Shown here piece by piece: positions 54,586 through 64,000 of a stretch of DNA of 64,000 nucleotides. A model generated the notes under the pieces. The model worked only from the letters and a program-made list of their open reading frames with translations, was not told the DNA's origin and made no database searches. The stretch is taken from contig JAYESD010000001.1 of the NCBI GenBank assembly GCA_036927565.1, positions 14,694,001 to 14,758,000 on the forward strand. The letters are read 5' to 3'. The DNA is from Tuctoria greenei (lineage: Eukaryota; Streptophyta; Magnoliopsida; Poales; Poaceae). Numbering within the stretch: the first letter of the stretch is position 1; every line of letters begins with the position of its first letter. Made by a program: the position numbers and the translations under genes.

Positions 54586-54894
54586 TGCTAAAGTCTCCAA
54601 ATTCTTATTTCGCTGGGACGCCTAGGGTATGTGAGAGGTGGAGTCCTCCTACGTTACGGGTCATATTTATTTTGAGAGATTTATTTCCTTTTGCAAGTCA
54701 CCCCTATAAATACATTTTATAGGCTGTTGAGAGAGATGAAGAGAGAAAAGAGACCCTCATTGTAATCCCCACTGTAAACTCTCATCATATAGTGAAGATC
54801 GCCGGTCGGCGCCCGTGGTTTTTCTTTGCAAGAGTTTTCCACATAAAAATCTATATCTTGTGTTCGATTTTGTTTACGCATTAATTTGCTAACA
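54586..54894 (+). repeat. Tnt1-like element 5' LTR
   Basis: It ends in TTTGCTAACA and shares the GGGACGCCTAGG core, the CACCCCTATAAATACAT TATA region and the GATCGCCGGTCGGCGCCCG segment with the 3' LTR. The first ~30 bases diverge from the 3' copy (TGCTAAAG versus TGTTGGAATATT), so the left boundary is less certain. Confidence 0.85.
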
Positions 54895-54896
54895 AG

Positions 54897-54909
54897 TGGT
54901 ACCAGAGCC
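54897..54909 (+). other. Tnt1-like element primer binding site
   Basis: TGGTACCAGAGCC differs at one base from the initiator tRNA-Met site. The 564 bp from here to the gag start is an untranslated leader. Confidence 0.75.
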
Positions 54910-55473
54910 AAGCACGAGATTGATTAAAAAAAACTAGGGTTCTATTCCCTGTTCGAGCGCCACCGCCAGCCGATCTGATCTGTTTGTCGGCCGCCTGCTG
55001 CTCTCGGCTCACACTGTCTCATTGTTGAGATTTCTCATCTACAAAAGCTGCCTTACGTGTGCGTTCCAAAAAATTCTTCGGTTCCGTGTGCGTTCTATCC
55101 GGCGTATTCAAAGCCGTTTGTCTGCTGCTCGCCTGTCCCGTCAAGAAAAATCGCGGCTGCCAGGCACCAAGCAGCAGGCCTCTGGTCTTGTATTCTGGTT
55201 TCCGTACTGTGAGTTCCTTGTTTGTGCCCAAACGCAAGGATCCAGCCACGATCTCCCTTGTTGGCTCACGTGAAGATAGAAATTTGAAGCCTGCCACATC
55301 TGCTTCTCCGATTTCCGTGCTGTTTCTGGATCAAGGCTGCCGCTCTGTCCAAGGCTACTATCAGCCTACTGCTCCATCGAGCAATCTACACGGATCATTC
55401 TCTTTGGATCTTTTTTTTTCTCCAATACAAAGGTGTATCAGGGATTATTGCAGATTACTGTTTTTTCTTCGAC

Positions 55474-56260
55474 ATGGCTTCTCTCAAATATGCTATTCCA
55501 CTGCTAGACTATGATACACGGTTCACTCTATGGCAAGTCAAGATGCGGGCAATATTAGTGCACACTGATCTAGATGATGTCTTGATGGTTTCTTCAAGAA
55601 GCAAGAAACTTGGACCGACAATGAAAAGTGTCGTGATCGTAAGGCTCTTTCACAAATTCATCTTCATTTATCTAATAATATTTTGCAAGAGGTTTTGGAA
55701 CAAAAAACCGCCGCTGCTTTATGGCTCAAGCTGGAATCGATCTGCATGTCCAAAGATCTAACCAGCAAAATGCATTTGAAGATGAAATTGTTTACTCACA
55801 AGTTGCAAGAGGGTGGTTCAATGTCCTCTCATGTTCAAGTTTTCAAGGAGATTATTTCGGACCTAGCGTCCGTGGAGGTAAAATATGATGATGAGAATTT
55901 AGTTCTTATGCTCTTGTGTTCATTGCCTCAGTCTTATTCAAATTCCAGAGACACTATATTATACAGTCATGATACTCTTACTGTTGAAGAGGTTTATGAT
56001 GCTTTGCATGCTAAAGAAAAGATGAAAAAGATTGTGTCTGCTGATTCTGCTCCCAGTTCTGATGGAGAAGGCTTGTCTGTTCGTGGTAGAGCAGAGAATA
56101 AATCAAATAAAAATTCGAGTGGTCGGAAATACCGCTCTAAATCCAAAGGTAAAGATAAGTTCTGCAGATATTGCAAGCGTGATAATCATGATTTCTCTGA
56201 ATGTTACAAGCTGCAGAATAAAGAAAAGTTGCTCAAAAATCTACAAATAAATCCAATGAT
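55474..56260 (+). pseudogene. Tnt1-like element gag (two frameshifts)
   Basis: It starts M-A-S-L-K-Y-A-I-P at 55474, with Y-D-T-R-F-T-L-W-Q-V-K-M. It shifts frame near 55590 into the UBN2 capsid region (A-A-L-W-L-K-L-E-S; F-K-E-I-I-S-D-L; L-L-C-S-L-P-Q-S-Y). The zinc knuckle C-R-Y-C-K-R-D-N-H-D-F-S-E-C is near 56160-56210. A second shift near 56240 returns to the pol frame. Confidence 0.88.
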
Positions 56261-59200
56261 GATGGTAGTGCTTCTATTGTCTCTTCCGATGGCAGTTCTA
56301 ATGGTGATGTTCTCGTTGCTTTTGTTGGATGTGCTAAAACTAATGATGAATGGGTTCTTGATTCTGCCTGCATGTTTCATATTTGCATTAATAGAGATTG
56401 GTTCTCCGCTTATGAATCTGTCCAAGGTGGAGGTTCTGTTTTGATGGGTGATAACACACCTCGCAAGGTTGTAGGTATTGGATCCATTCAGATTAAGATG
56501 TCTGATGGTATTGTCAGGACATTGAAAGATGTGAGGCATGTTCCAACTATGACGAGAAATCTTATTTCTTTTAGTACTCTTGATCTCAAAGGTTATAAGT
56601 ATTCTGCTGAAGGTGGAGTTATGAAGGTAACTAAAAGTTCTCTTGTTGTTATGAAAGGTGACTTGTTAAAATCAAATTTATATATTCTACAAGGTGTTAC
56701 TATTATCGGTAATGTTGTTGTTCCTTCTAAGTCACCTGATTCTGATGCTACAAGTTTATGACGTATGTGTCTTGGTCATATGAGTGAACTTGGTTTATCA
56801 ATTTTGAGCAAGAGAGGTCTTCTTGATGGGCACAACATCAGTAAATTGGACTTTTGTGAGCATTGTGTGTTTGGCAAGCACAAGAGGGTGAAATTCAACA
56901 CTTCGGTTCATACAACTGAAGGTATTCTTGATTATGTGCATTCTGAGTTATGGGGACCATCTCGTAATACATCTATTGGAGGTGCTCGTTTTATGTTGAC
57001 TATTATTGATGATTATTCGAGAAAGGTATGGCCTTATTTCTTAAAGCATAAATCACAAGCATTTTCTGCATTTAAATAGTGGAAGACTATGGTGGAGAAT
57101 CTAACTAAGAAAAAGGTGAAGGTTCTTCGTACTGATAATGGGATGGAATTCTGTTCTAATGAATTTAATTCTTATTGTAAGTCTCATGGCATTGTGAGAC
57201 ATCGCACTGTTGCTCACACACCTCAGCAGAACGGTGTGGTTGAGCGTATGAACAGAACTATCATCTCCAAGGCCCGTTGCATATTGTCTAATGCTGGTCT
57301 TAACAGACGGTTTTGGGCTGAGGTTGCTTTCACTGCTTGTTATCTTATTAATCGTTCTCCCTCTATTTCTACTGATAAAAAGACTCCAATTGAGGTATGG
57401 TCTGGTTCTCCAGCTAATTATTCTGAGTCGAGGATATTTGGTTGTCCTACTTATGCTCATGTTGATAATGGAAAATTGGAGTCTAGAGCTATTAAGTGCA
57501 TTTTTCTTGGTTATGGTTCTGGTGTTAAAGGTTATAAATTGTGGGATCCTGAATCAAAGAAGGTTATAACTAGCAGAAGTGTTGTCTTTAATGAATCTGT
57601 TATGACTACTAATACTATGGATACTAATGCTCCTGTTCAGAGTTCTCAGACCTCTAGTGTGCAGGTGGAGCACTTAATTGATTCAGCACATACACCAGAT
57701 AATGATGACTCAGATGCACTTATTGATGATGATTCATCTGTTATCCCACATTCTCCTATTGTGCAGCCTTCACAACAGTCTATTGCAGTTGACAGGTCTA
57801 GGAGACCTCATATTCGACCCAAGAGGTTAATTGAGGAATGCAACATTGTTGCTTATGCTTTGAGTTGTACAAAAGATGTTGAAGGTAATGCAGAACCTTC
57901 TAATTATTCTGAGGCTATTACTTCTTCGGACTGCAATAATTGGGTTGCCGCTATGCAAGATGAGATGGAGTCACTTGAAAAGAATGGTACTTGGGATTTA
58001 GTGCCATTGCCTAAAGAGAAGAAAATTGTTCGTTGTAAGTGGATTTTCAAGAAGAAAGAGCCTATTTCTCCTAATGAGAGTGTTAGGTATAAAGCAAGGT
58101 TGGTTGCTAAAGGTTATAGTCAGATTGCAGGTATTGACTATAATGATGTCTTTTCTCCTGTTGTGAAGCATAACTCTATTCGTAGTTTACTCAGTATTGT
58201 TGCTATGCATGATTATGAGTTGGAACAACTCGATGTTAAAACTGCATTCTTACATGGAGAATTAGATGAAGATATTTATATGGATCAACCTGAAGGCTTT
58301 ATTGTTCAAGGCTCAGAACATCTTGTCTGTAAGTTGAAGAAATCACTTTATGGCTTGAAGCAATCCCCTAGACAGTGGTATAAGAGGTTTGACTCCTTTA
58401 TGCCCTCTCAAAAATTTAAGCGGTCATCCTATGATAGCTGTGTTTATTTGAAGACTGTTGATAATTCAGCTATTTATTTACTTCTCTATGTCGATGATAT
58501 GTTGATTGCTGCAAAAGATAAGTCAGAAATAGCCAAATTAAAAGCTCAATTGAGTAGTGAATTTGAGATGAAGGATTTGGGTGCAGCAAAGAAAATTCTT
58601 GGTATGGAGATTATCAGAGAGAGACAAGCTGACAAGTTATATCTTAGTCAGCAAAGCTATATTGAAAAGGTTCTTCATCATTTCAGTATGCATGATGCTA
58701 AACCAGTGAGTACTCCATTAGCTCCACATTTCAGATTATCTTCAACTTTATGTCCTGAGTTAGATTATGATATTGAGTACATGTCTAGAGTTCCGTATAC
58801 TAGCGCAGTTGGATCTCTTATGTATGCTATGGTTTGCTCTCGTCCTGATTTGTCATATGCATTAAGTGTTGTTAGTAGATACATGGCTAATCTTGGTAGA
58901 GAGCATTGGAAAGCAGTTCAATGGATTTTGAGATATGTGCGTGGTACTTCTAATGCTTGTTTGCAATTTGGAAAATCTGGAGATGGACTTGTTGTTTATA
59001 TTGACTTAGATTATGCTGGTGACTTGGACAAACGGAGGTCTCTCACCGGTTTTGTTTTCACCATTGGTGGTTGTGCTGTTAGTTGGAAAGTTTGTTTGCA
59101 GTCTATTGTTGCTTTATCAACTACAGAAGCTGAATACATGGCTATTTCTGAAGCTTGTAAAGAAGCTATTTGGCTTAAAGGTTTATATGCTGAGTTTTGT

Positions 59201-59449
59201 GGAGGTGATTCTTGCACTACTATATTCTGTAATAGCCAGAGTGTTATTCACCTTACCACAGATCAAATGTTTCATGAGAGAACGAAACATATTGATATCA
59301 GGTATCACTTTATTCGAGATGTTATGACTCGTGGTGATATTAAAGTGTGCAAGATCAGTACTCATTATAATCCTGCTAATATGATGACAAAGCCAATTCC
59401 TACTAACAAGTTTGAGCTATGCTCAAACTTGGTTGGTATTACAGTTTGA
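56260..59449 (+). pseudogene. Tnt1-like element pol: protease, integrase, RT, RNase H (two in-frame stops)
   Basis: The protease has D-E-W-V-L-D-S-A-C (56345). The pre-integrase zinc finger (C-E-H-C-V-F-G-K) and integrase catalytic residues Asp (V-H-S-E-L-W-G-P region; the usual Asp position reads Ser-Glu), Asp in R-T-D-N-G-M-E-F and Glu in V-V-E-R-M-N follow. RT has the intact Y-V-D-D-M box and L-Y-G-L-K-Q-S-P-R-Q-W-Y. RNase H has A-L-S-T-T-E-A-E-Y and R-T-K-H-I-D-I-R-Y-H. Stops at 56759 (TGA) and 57077 (TAG) sit where Trp and Gln are expected. From 57089 the frame is open to the stop at 59449. It was probably functional before these mutations. Confidence 0.92.
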
Positions 59450-59551
59450 GTCCTAGTGACTTATTGGCGCGCGGTGTTATTTATTATTGAAGGGAGTTGA
59501 TTGATGATCTTTTCATTGGCTACAAGATGGAATTTGTCTCAAGGTGGAGTT

Positions 59552-59864
59552 TGTTGGAATATTATCCAAATTTTGATCTCGCTGGGGACGCCTAGGGGAT
59601 GTGAGAGGTGGAGTCCTCCCACGTTACGGGTCATATTTATTTTGAGGGATTTATTTCGTTTTGCAAGCCACCCCTATAAATACATCTTATAGGCTGTTGA
59701 GGGAGAGGAAGAGAGAAAAGATACCCTCATTATAATCCCCACTGTAAACTCTCATCATATAGTGAAGATCGCCGGTCGGCGCCCGTGGTTTTTTCCCGCA
59801 AGGGTTTTCCACGTAAAAATATGTGTCTTGTGTTCGATCTCATTTGCACATCAATTTGCTAACA
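59552..59864 (+). repeat. Tnt1-like element 3' LTR
   Basis: It begins TGTTGGAATATTATCC right after the purine-rich AAGGTGGAGTT and ends TTTGCTAACA. It carries the same TATA region as the 5' copy. Confidence 0.9.
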
Positions 59865-62622
59865 TGGGCCTAGGCTTGGTTTTGCTATAACACGCAATTT
59901 GTATATGTTATCTAGAGTATTATCAATAGATTATTATAAAACTAATTTATTGATGCAAGTTGCAAGGAAAAACTATCTTATATAGAATCTGGACTTCATC
60001 ATCCTCTTGCTTTTTTGTGAAATAGACCTTAAAATTATGATAATCCATAACCAAGAAGTTGTTCATATTGAGGATGCAAAAATGGAAGAAGAAAAAAATG
60101 TAGGGTGGGAAATTCATGGGAAGATGAGGTGGAAGTTATGATATAACTGGGCTTCTGAGTTTTGAGTACGGATGAAAGTGGTCGGAAACACAAGGAAATT
60201 TGGTCAAATCGTTTTTGTTTTCATATAATTTTCGGAAATGAAATCGAAAATGGATATGATGTCGGAAATTTCATAAATATCAGAACAATTCCATTTTTCG
60301 AAACATCCTAAATAGTCATACATCAAGAAAAATAGTCCACCCGAAGCAACTCCATGTTTGCATGATGCACTGTAGAGACTCGTGAGGAAACTTGCAAGGC
60401 GATCCATTTGTTCTCCACTGCAAGGCTTCTCCTTGAAGCAAGGGAAATATCATGTACTGTTGCTGCTAACGTGCTATGTAAAATAATAATTCGTCGAAAG
60501 ATGATTGATTTGATTGAACAAAGTGTAATGTAATAATTTGGACAAAATTAAATAACGGGCATATTTTTAATTGGGCCAATGGGCTCTTAGTTTGGGTCCT
60601 AATGAAGAAAATGCACGCATGGGCTGACAAAAGAAGCCCAACAATACAAAGAGCAACATCAGTGCGGGCTGGGTGGCTTGGGCTAAGGCAGGGGGCATGG
60701 CCCATTAGGGAGTGGGCTAGAAACAAAAATTGTTCGAATTTTTTTTGGATAATTTTCAAATAAATATGGTATTATGACTATTTGGTTGAAAATCGATCTA
60801 AATCGTTTTTGATCTGATTTTCGAATTCAACTTTATGATTTTTCGTACTATTTTCAAACAATTCCGATAAATCCGGTAATCGGTTTAGAAATTTTCAAAA
60901 GCGACTTAGGATAGTCCCAAACATACCGTTCATATTTAATCCCTAGTTCTGAGGACCAGAACTTTGTAATGGTTGTGTAGCATCATCACACTTGTTGTTA
61001 ACCATCCACCATAAATTTGAATTAGTTATGCATATCTGTTGTTTATGACTAACAGGATCGAAAATGTATAATCAACTTGTATTTTGTGTTAAAAACATGT
61101 TTCGGGATCGATTTTAACTTAGCAAAAACTCGGACCGCTCCAATTTTCCAAGCCAGGGATCTCTTGCAAAGACGAGTTGCGTGCCATCGCTCCAGAAACC
61201 TGATCATTGAGATTGAAATGAAGACTGCAATACCTCATCCTCACCGTTGATATTATATCGGACGCTGCCAAGAATCTTCTGTAACTCTTGTCCTTTCCCC
61301 TGCTCAGGATCCGGTCCCTGACATCAGTCCAGGCCCAAGTCACCTCGAGCCAGGGGCGGACCTACAGGGTATGCCCGGTAGGCCATGGTATATCCTGTGT
61401 CCTGACAGTAGAACCGAGCCAGCCAATCAATCAAACTGAGTTAGGAACTTGACCGCCCACTAGCGTTCTCTCAAATATGAACCTGTCCCGCGCAAATGCC
61501 TGGAACAACTTCATCCTTCCCGGATCCAGCCATTTCCCTCGTTGCGTGCTGTTTCCTCTAGTCCATGGCCGGCGAAGCTGTCTCAAGAGCGAGGAAGTCA
61601 AACGGTGAGTTTCTGTTGGGGGGAAAGAACGGAGGAATTTGGAATTCTGCTACTTCTAACAATGGGCTTCGCCAGAATGCTATACCCAATATACAACACA
61701 CTCAAATACCATTATAATGGAGCTGCACTTGCTCGTTTACTATTGCAGGTAGATTAAACCACTAATTAACCCTTTTTACAGAGAAACAATTCAAAAATGA
61801 CTAAAATACCCTTAACTTGTCCAAAAATATAAAAATAACAAAAAATACAAAAAAATCAGAAAAAATAAAAAATAAAATAAGAAGAATTAACTGAAAAAGA
61901 AAATATATCTCAGAAAATTAAAAATTAACAAAAAATAAAGAAAATTACATAGAAATTATAAACAAATAAGAAAATAGGTTTTTTTAAAAAAATAAAATAT
62001 TTCAGAAATGAGAAAATAGTGAAGATTTATTAAAATTGTCAAAATATGAAAAAATACAAAGAAAATTTTGTAGAACTTTGAAAAGTTGCAATTCTGTTAA
62101 AGTAACAAACAAACTTCGAGATGCTAGGATGTCAAGAGTATCAATCAATAACGTCAAGAATTTTAGGCTTCCCATCTAAGGTAGTCTGCAACTCAGCTGC
62201 TGCCGGATCAACTCCATGTAAAAGCCCACTTTTCGGTAGAACAAAAACGCAAAAATAAGAACTTAAATTTTTTTGAAAGTGGACTTTGAAATTTAAACTC
62301 ACATGAGCTATGTGAGTTAACCAATGTTCATAAAATTATGAACTTGTTAAAACTTTAAACATTAATGAGAAGTTATCACTTGAACGGTTAAATCTTTGTG
62401 CGATACTTCTAATCCTGGTTCAACCTCATTATAAGTAACCTCATGGAATTCCCCTCTACATTGCATAAGTGTAGTGTCTCGGGGACCTTCGACCATATTC
62501 GTTCAAGTGGACTTGCGCGGATAATATCTTGCGTGGGGCCCACTTGTCATGTGGCCCACCAGCGAACCCTCACCAAATGAAGTTTGGTTTTCTTCTCCGC
62601 TTGAGCTTATCGAGAGCCAACG
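59865..62622. other. Intergenic sequence without supported genes
   Basis: It includes a cluster of TGGGCC/GGGCTG-type words at 60590-60720 and a strongly A-rich, simple stretch at 61790-62060 (AAAATA-type). An A/T-rich segment at 60180-60900 repeats TTTCGGAAAT and AAATCG words and may be a decayed DNA transposon. No ORF has a recognisable domain, and I see no RNA gene. Confidence 0.5.
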
Positions 62623-64000
62623 TGTAGAAACCTCAAAATCAGTAACGTGAAATTAAAGTCTAGAAATGATTTATAAGAGAAAGGACAAAAGATTAAGTAC
62701 AAGTGATGGTTAAGAATGCAAATGCACGAAGTTAAAAGTTCAAATTTATTTAAACTTTAAGTTTAATTTAGAAAAAATGGAGAAATGAAATAAACAAATA
62801 AAATGAAATAAATGGTTTATTACTCATGGCATATTTAAAAGGATATGGAGAAAGTTTACAGCGAGGGACTTATGGGTGAATTCAAATTCAAAATTTGAAT
62901 TTCAAAAATAAAATTCATAAATTCTTAGGTTTGAATTCATAATTGGATTCTCCATATTGTCATTAGCAAACCTGCAAGGTTGAAATATTCATAGAGCATG
63001 TTTGTCAGCTGAAAATGAATTTACAAGAAAAGATAGGAAAAATGTGGGCCCCACCAGTAAGCTGCTGAATAGATGGAGATATTTGCAGCTGGAATTAAGA
63101 GGATAAGGGGGGAATAGGAGTGGGGCCCACAGGTCAGCCTTATCACCAGTTACAGAATCCAGATTTGGCTTCTTCTATGGACCTCCTTCCGGCTCTGCTA
63201 GCGCCCCGACCCTCTCCTAGTCGCACGCGCTCCACCTCCCGACCGCGCTCCACCGCCCGCTCGCCCTCGCTGGCCCATAGCGCGTCTGCTCACCGCGGCG
63301 CTGCGCTCCTCCATTTGGCCACCCACACGTCGCCCTGCGCCTGCTCGCCGCTGGCTCCTGGTCCCACCTCTTCCCGGCTTCTTCTCGCCGCCCACCTGGC
63401 CCCTCACCAGCGTACCCTACTGCCCGTCGGCTCGCGTTCCGCCGTAGCACGCATCGCGTGCTACTGGCCAAGCTTCCCCCTGTCGCGCCCCCCTCTGCGC
63501 CGCGTGCACCGCCGCCAGCCTGCTCCTCTCTCTCTCTCCCAGCCCTGACGACACCCTACTCCCACTCGCGCACTGCGCCGCCTCACCTCCCTGCTCCCCG
63601 ACCGCGCTCCTGGCCGCGCGCTCGGCCGCTCACGGCACCGCTCGACACCGCGCCGCTGTCCGCCTGCCTCCTGGCCACCGCGCTTATCCCCTACCCAGCA
63701 CCACCATGTGCGCCACCCCACCACCGCCGCGCACCGTGCTTCTCTGCGCCCAGCCACCCTGCTCGTGCCGCCCACCTCACCGACACCCTACCGCCACTCT
63801 GGCCGCGTGGATGGGCGCCCATGCCCGCGCCCAGCTCCGCCAACACACCTTGGCACAGCACCACTGCCCTCCTTCCTCCCCACCAGCTGCATGCCCTAGC
63901 CACCATCTTGTTTCTCCCATGCCCCGCTCGTCCCTCTCCATGCTGCCGCAATGCTGGTCGCTCCTCGTCGCGCCTCACCGCGCGAGCCACACCGTGTGCG
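62623..64000. repeat. Possible LTR of a Tekay/Del-like gypsy element (off right edge)
   Basis: It begins with a candidate terminus TGTAGAAACCTCAAAATC. It continues through an AT-rich part with CAAATTCAAAATTTGAATTTC, then GTGGGGCCCACAGGTCAGCC, into a very GC-rich, C-dominated tract. This order is common in long grass gypsy LTRs. No second copy is in the window. Long ORFs open on both strands of the GC-rich tract and are a composition effect. Confidence 0.35.

Larger units (their letters stand above)
54586..59864 (+). mobile_element. Tnt1-like Ty1/copia retrotransposon, 5.3 kb
   Basis: The LTRs are 54586-54894 and 59552-59864 (309 and 313 bp, roughly 7% different by eye). The PBS (TGGTACCAGAGCC at 54897) and PPT-like AAGGTGGAGTT (59541) are in place. 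Gag, protease, integrase, RT and RNase H are in copia order. No clean TSD is seen (TGAAG versus TGGGC), so one end has been altered. It has two frameshifts in gag and two stops, while a 786-codon integrase/RT/RNase H frame is fully open. Confidence 0.93.

Noticed and set aside
54581..59869. A target-site duplication for the Tnt1-like element
   Set aside because: The five-base flanks (TGAAG and TGGGC) do not match, and alternative LTR starts a few bases away do not produce a match either.
61345..61390. Terminal repeat of a hAT-like element (GGGGCGGACCTACAGGG)
   Set aside because: No inverted partner or 8 bp target duplication was found nearby.
63120..63990. GC-rich ORFs at the right edge as host genes
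   Set aside because: Open on both strands, low complexity, no domain, no splice structure; more likely LTR sequence.

Overview
This 64 kb window is plant nuclear DNA, almost certainly from a grass. The evidence is the LTR-retrotransposon families, two En/Spm (CACTA) transposons, GC-rich genic sequence and a GC-rich class III peroxidase with a short intron. The species cannot be named from the sequence. There are no bacterial-style operons, CRISPR arrays, rRNA or tRNA genes. The only intact-looking host gene is the peroxidase at 52870-54006 (minus).

About 80% of the window (1 to ~52650) is one nest of transposable elements, resolved here by target-site duplications (TSDs). (1) The oldest layer is a Ty3/gypsy Tat-type element (minus, 46818 to ~52650) whose integrase is cut at 46818. 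(2) Into it went copia X, a SIRE/Maximus-like Ty1/copia element (minus). Its 5' LTR is at 34956-46817, its gag and protease at 32266-34955, and its integrase and RT start at 1-1727, running off the left edge. (3) Into copia X's protease/integrase junction went gypsy G (1728-32265, TSD CGGTC at 1723-1727 and 32266-32270). (4) Into gypsy G's 3' LTR went copia A, a second copy of the copia X family (1804-13528, TSD CGCGG/CGCGA). (5) Into gypsy G's 5' LTR went CACTA-1 (20766-32044, TSD CCA). (6) Independently, CACTA-2 (35019-45274, TSD ACT) went into copia X's 5' LTR. In the two junctions checked against an uninterrupted copy, removing the insert and one TSD restores a continuous sequence.

Right of the nest lie the peroxidase with its TATA box, a Tnt1-like copia element on the plus strand (54586-59864) inserted about 580 bp upstream of the peroxidase start, and mostly featureless intergenic DNA. 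A GC-rich, LTR-like tract begins near 62623 and runs off the right edge.

The most interesting object is CACTA-1. It has two divergent gene regions: a minus-strand TNP1-like gene fused to a Ulp1-type cysteine protease, and a plus-strand transposase truncated before its catalytic core. A repeat-rich divergent promoter lies between them. It also carries two captured fragments of plant SNF2 helicase genes of the CLSY/DRD1 type (the RNA-directed DNA methylation pathway), in opposite orientation. CACTA-2 is more complete, with a Tnp2 transposase, a DUF4216-like domain and a multi-exon TNPA-like gene, and contains a ~195 bp foldback. The copia A/X family is marked by dozens of GGACTAGTCC-type palindromes, some inside coding sequence. 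Nearly all element genes carry stops or frameshifts, and many of the stops fit C-to-T decay at methylated cytosines.
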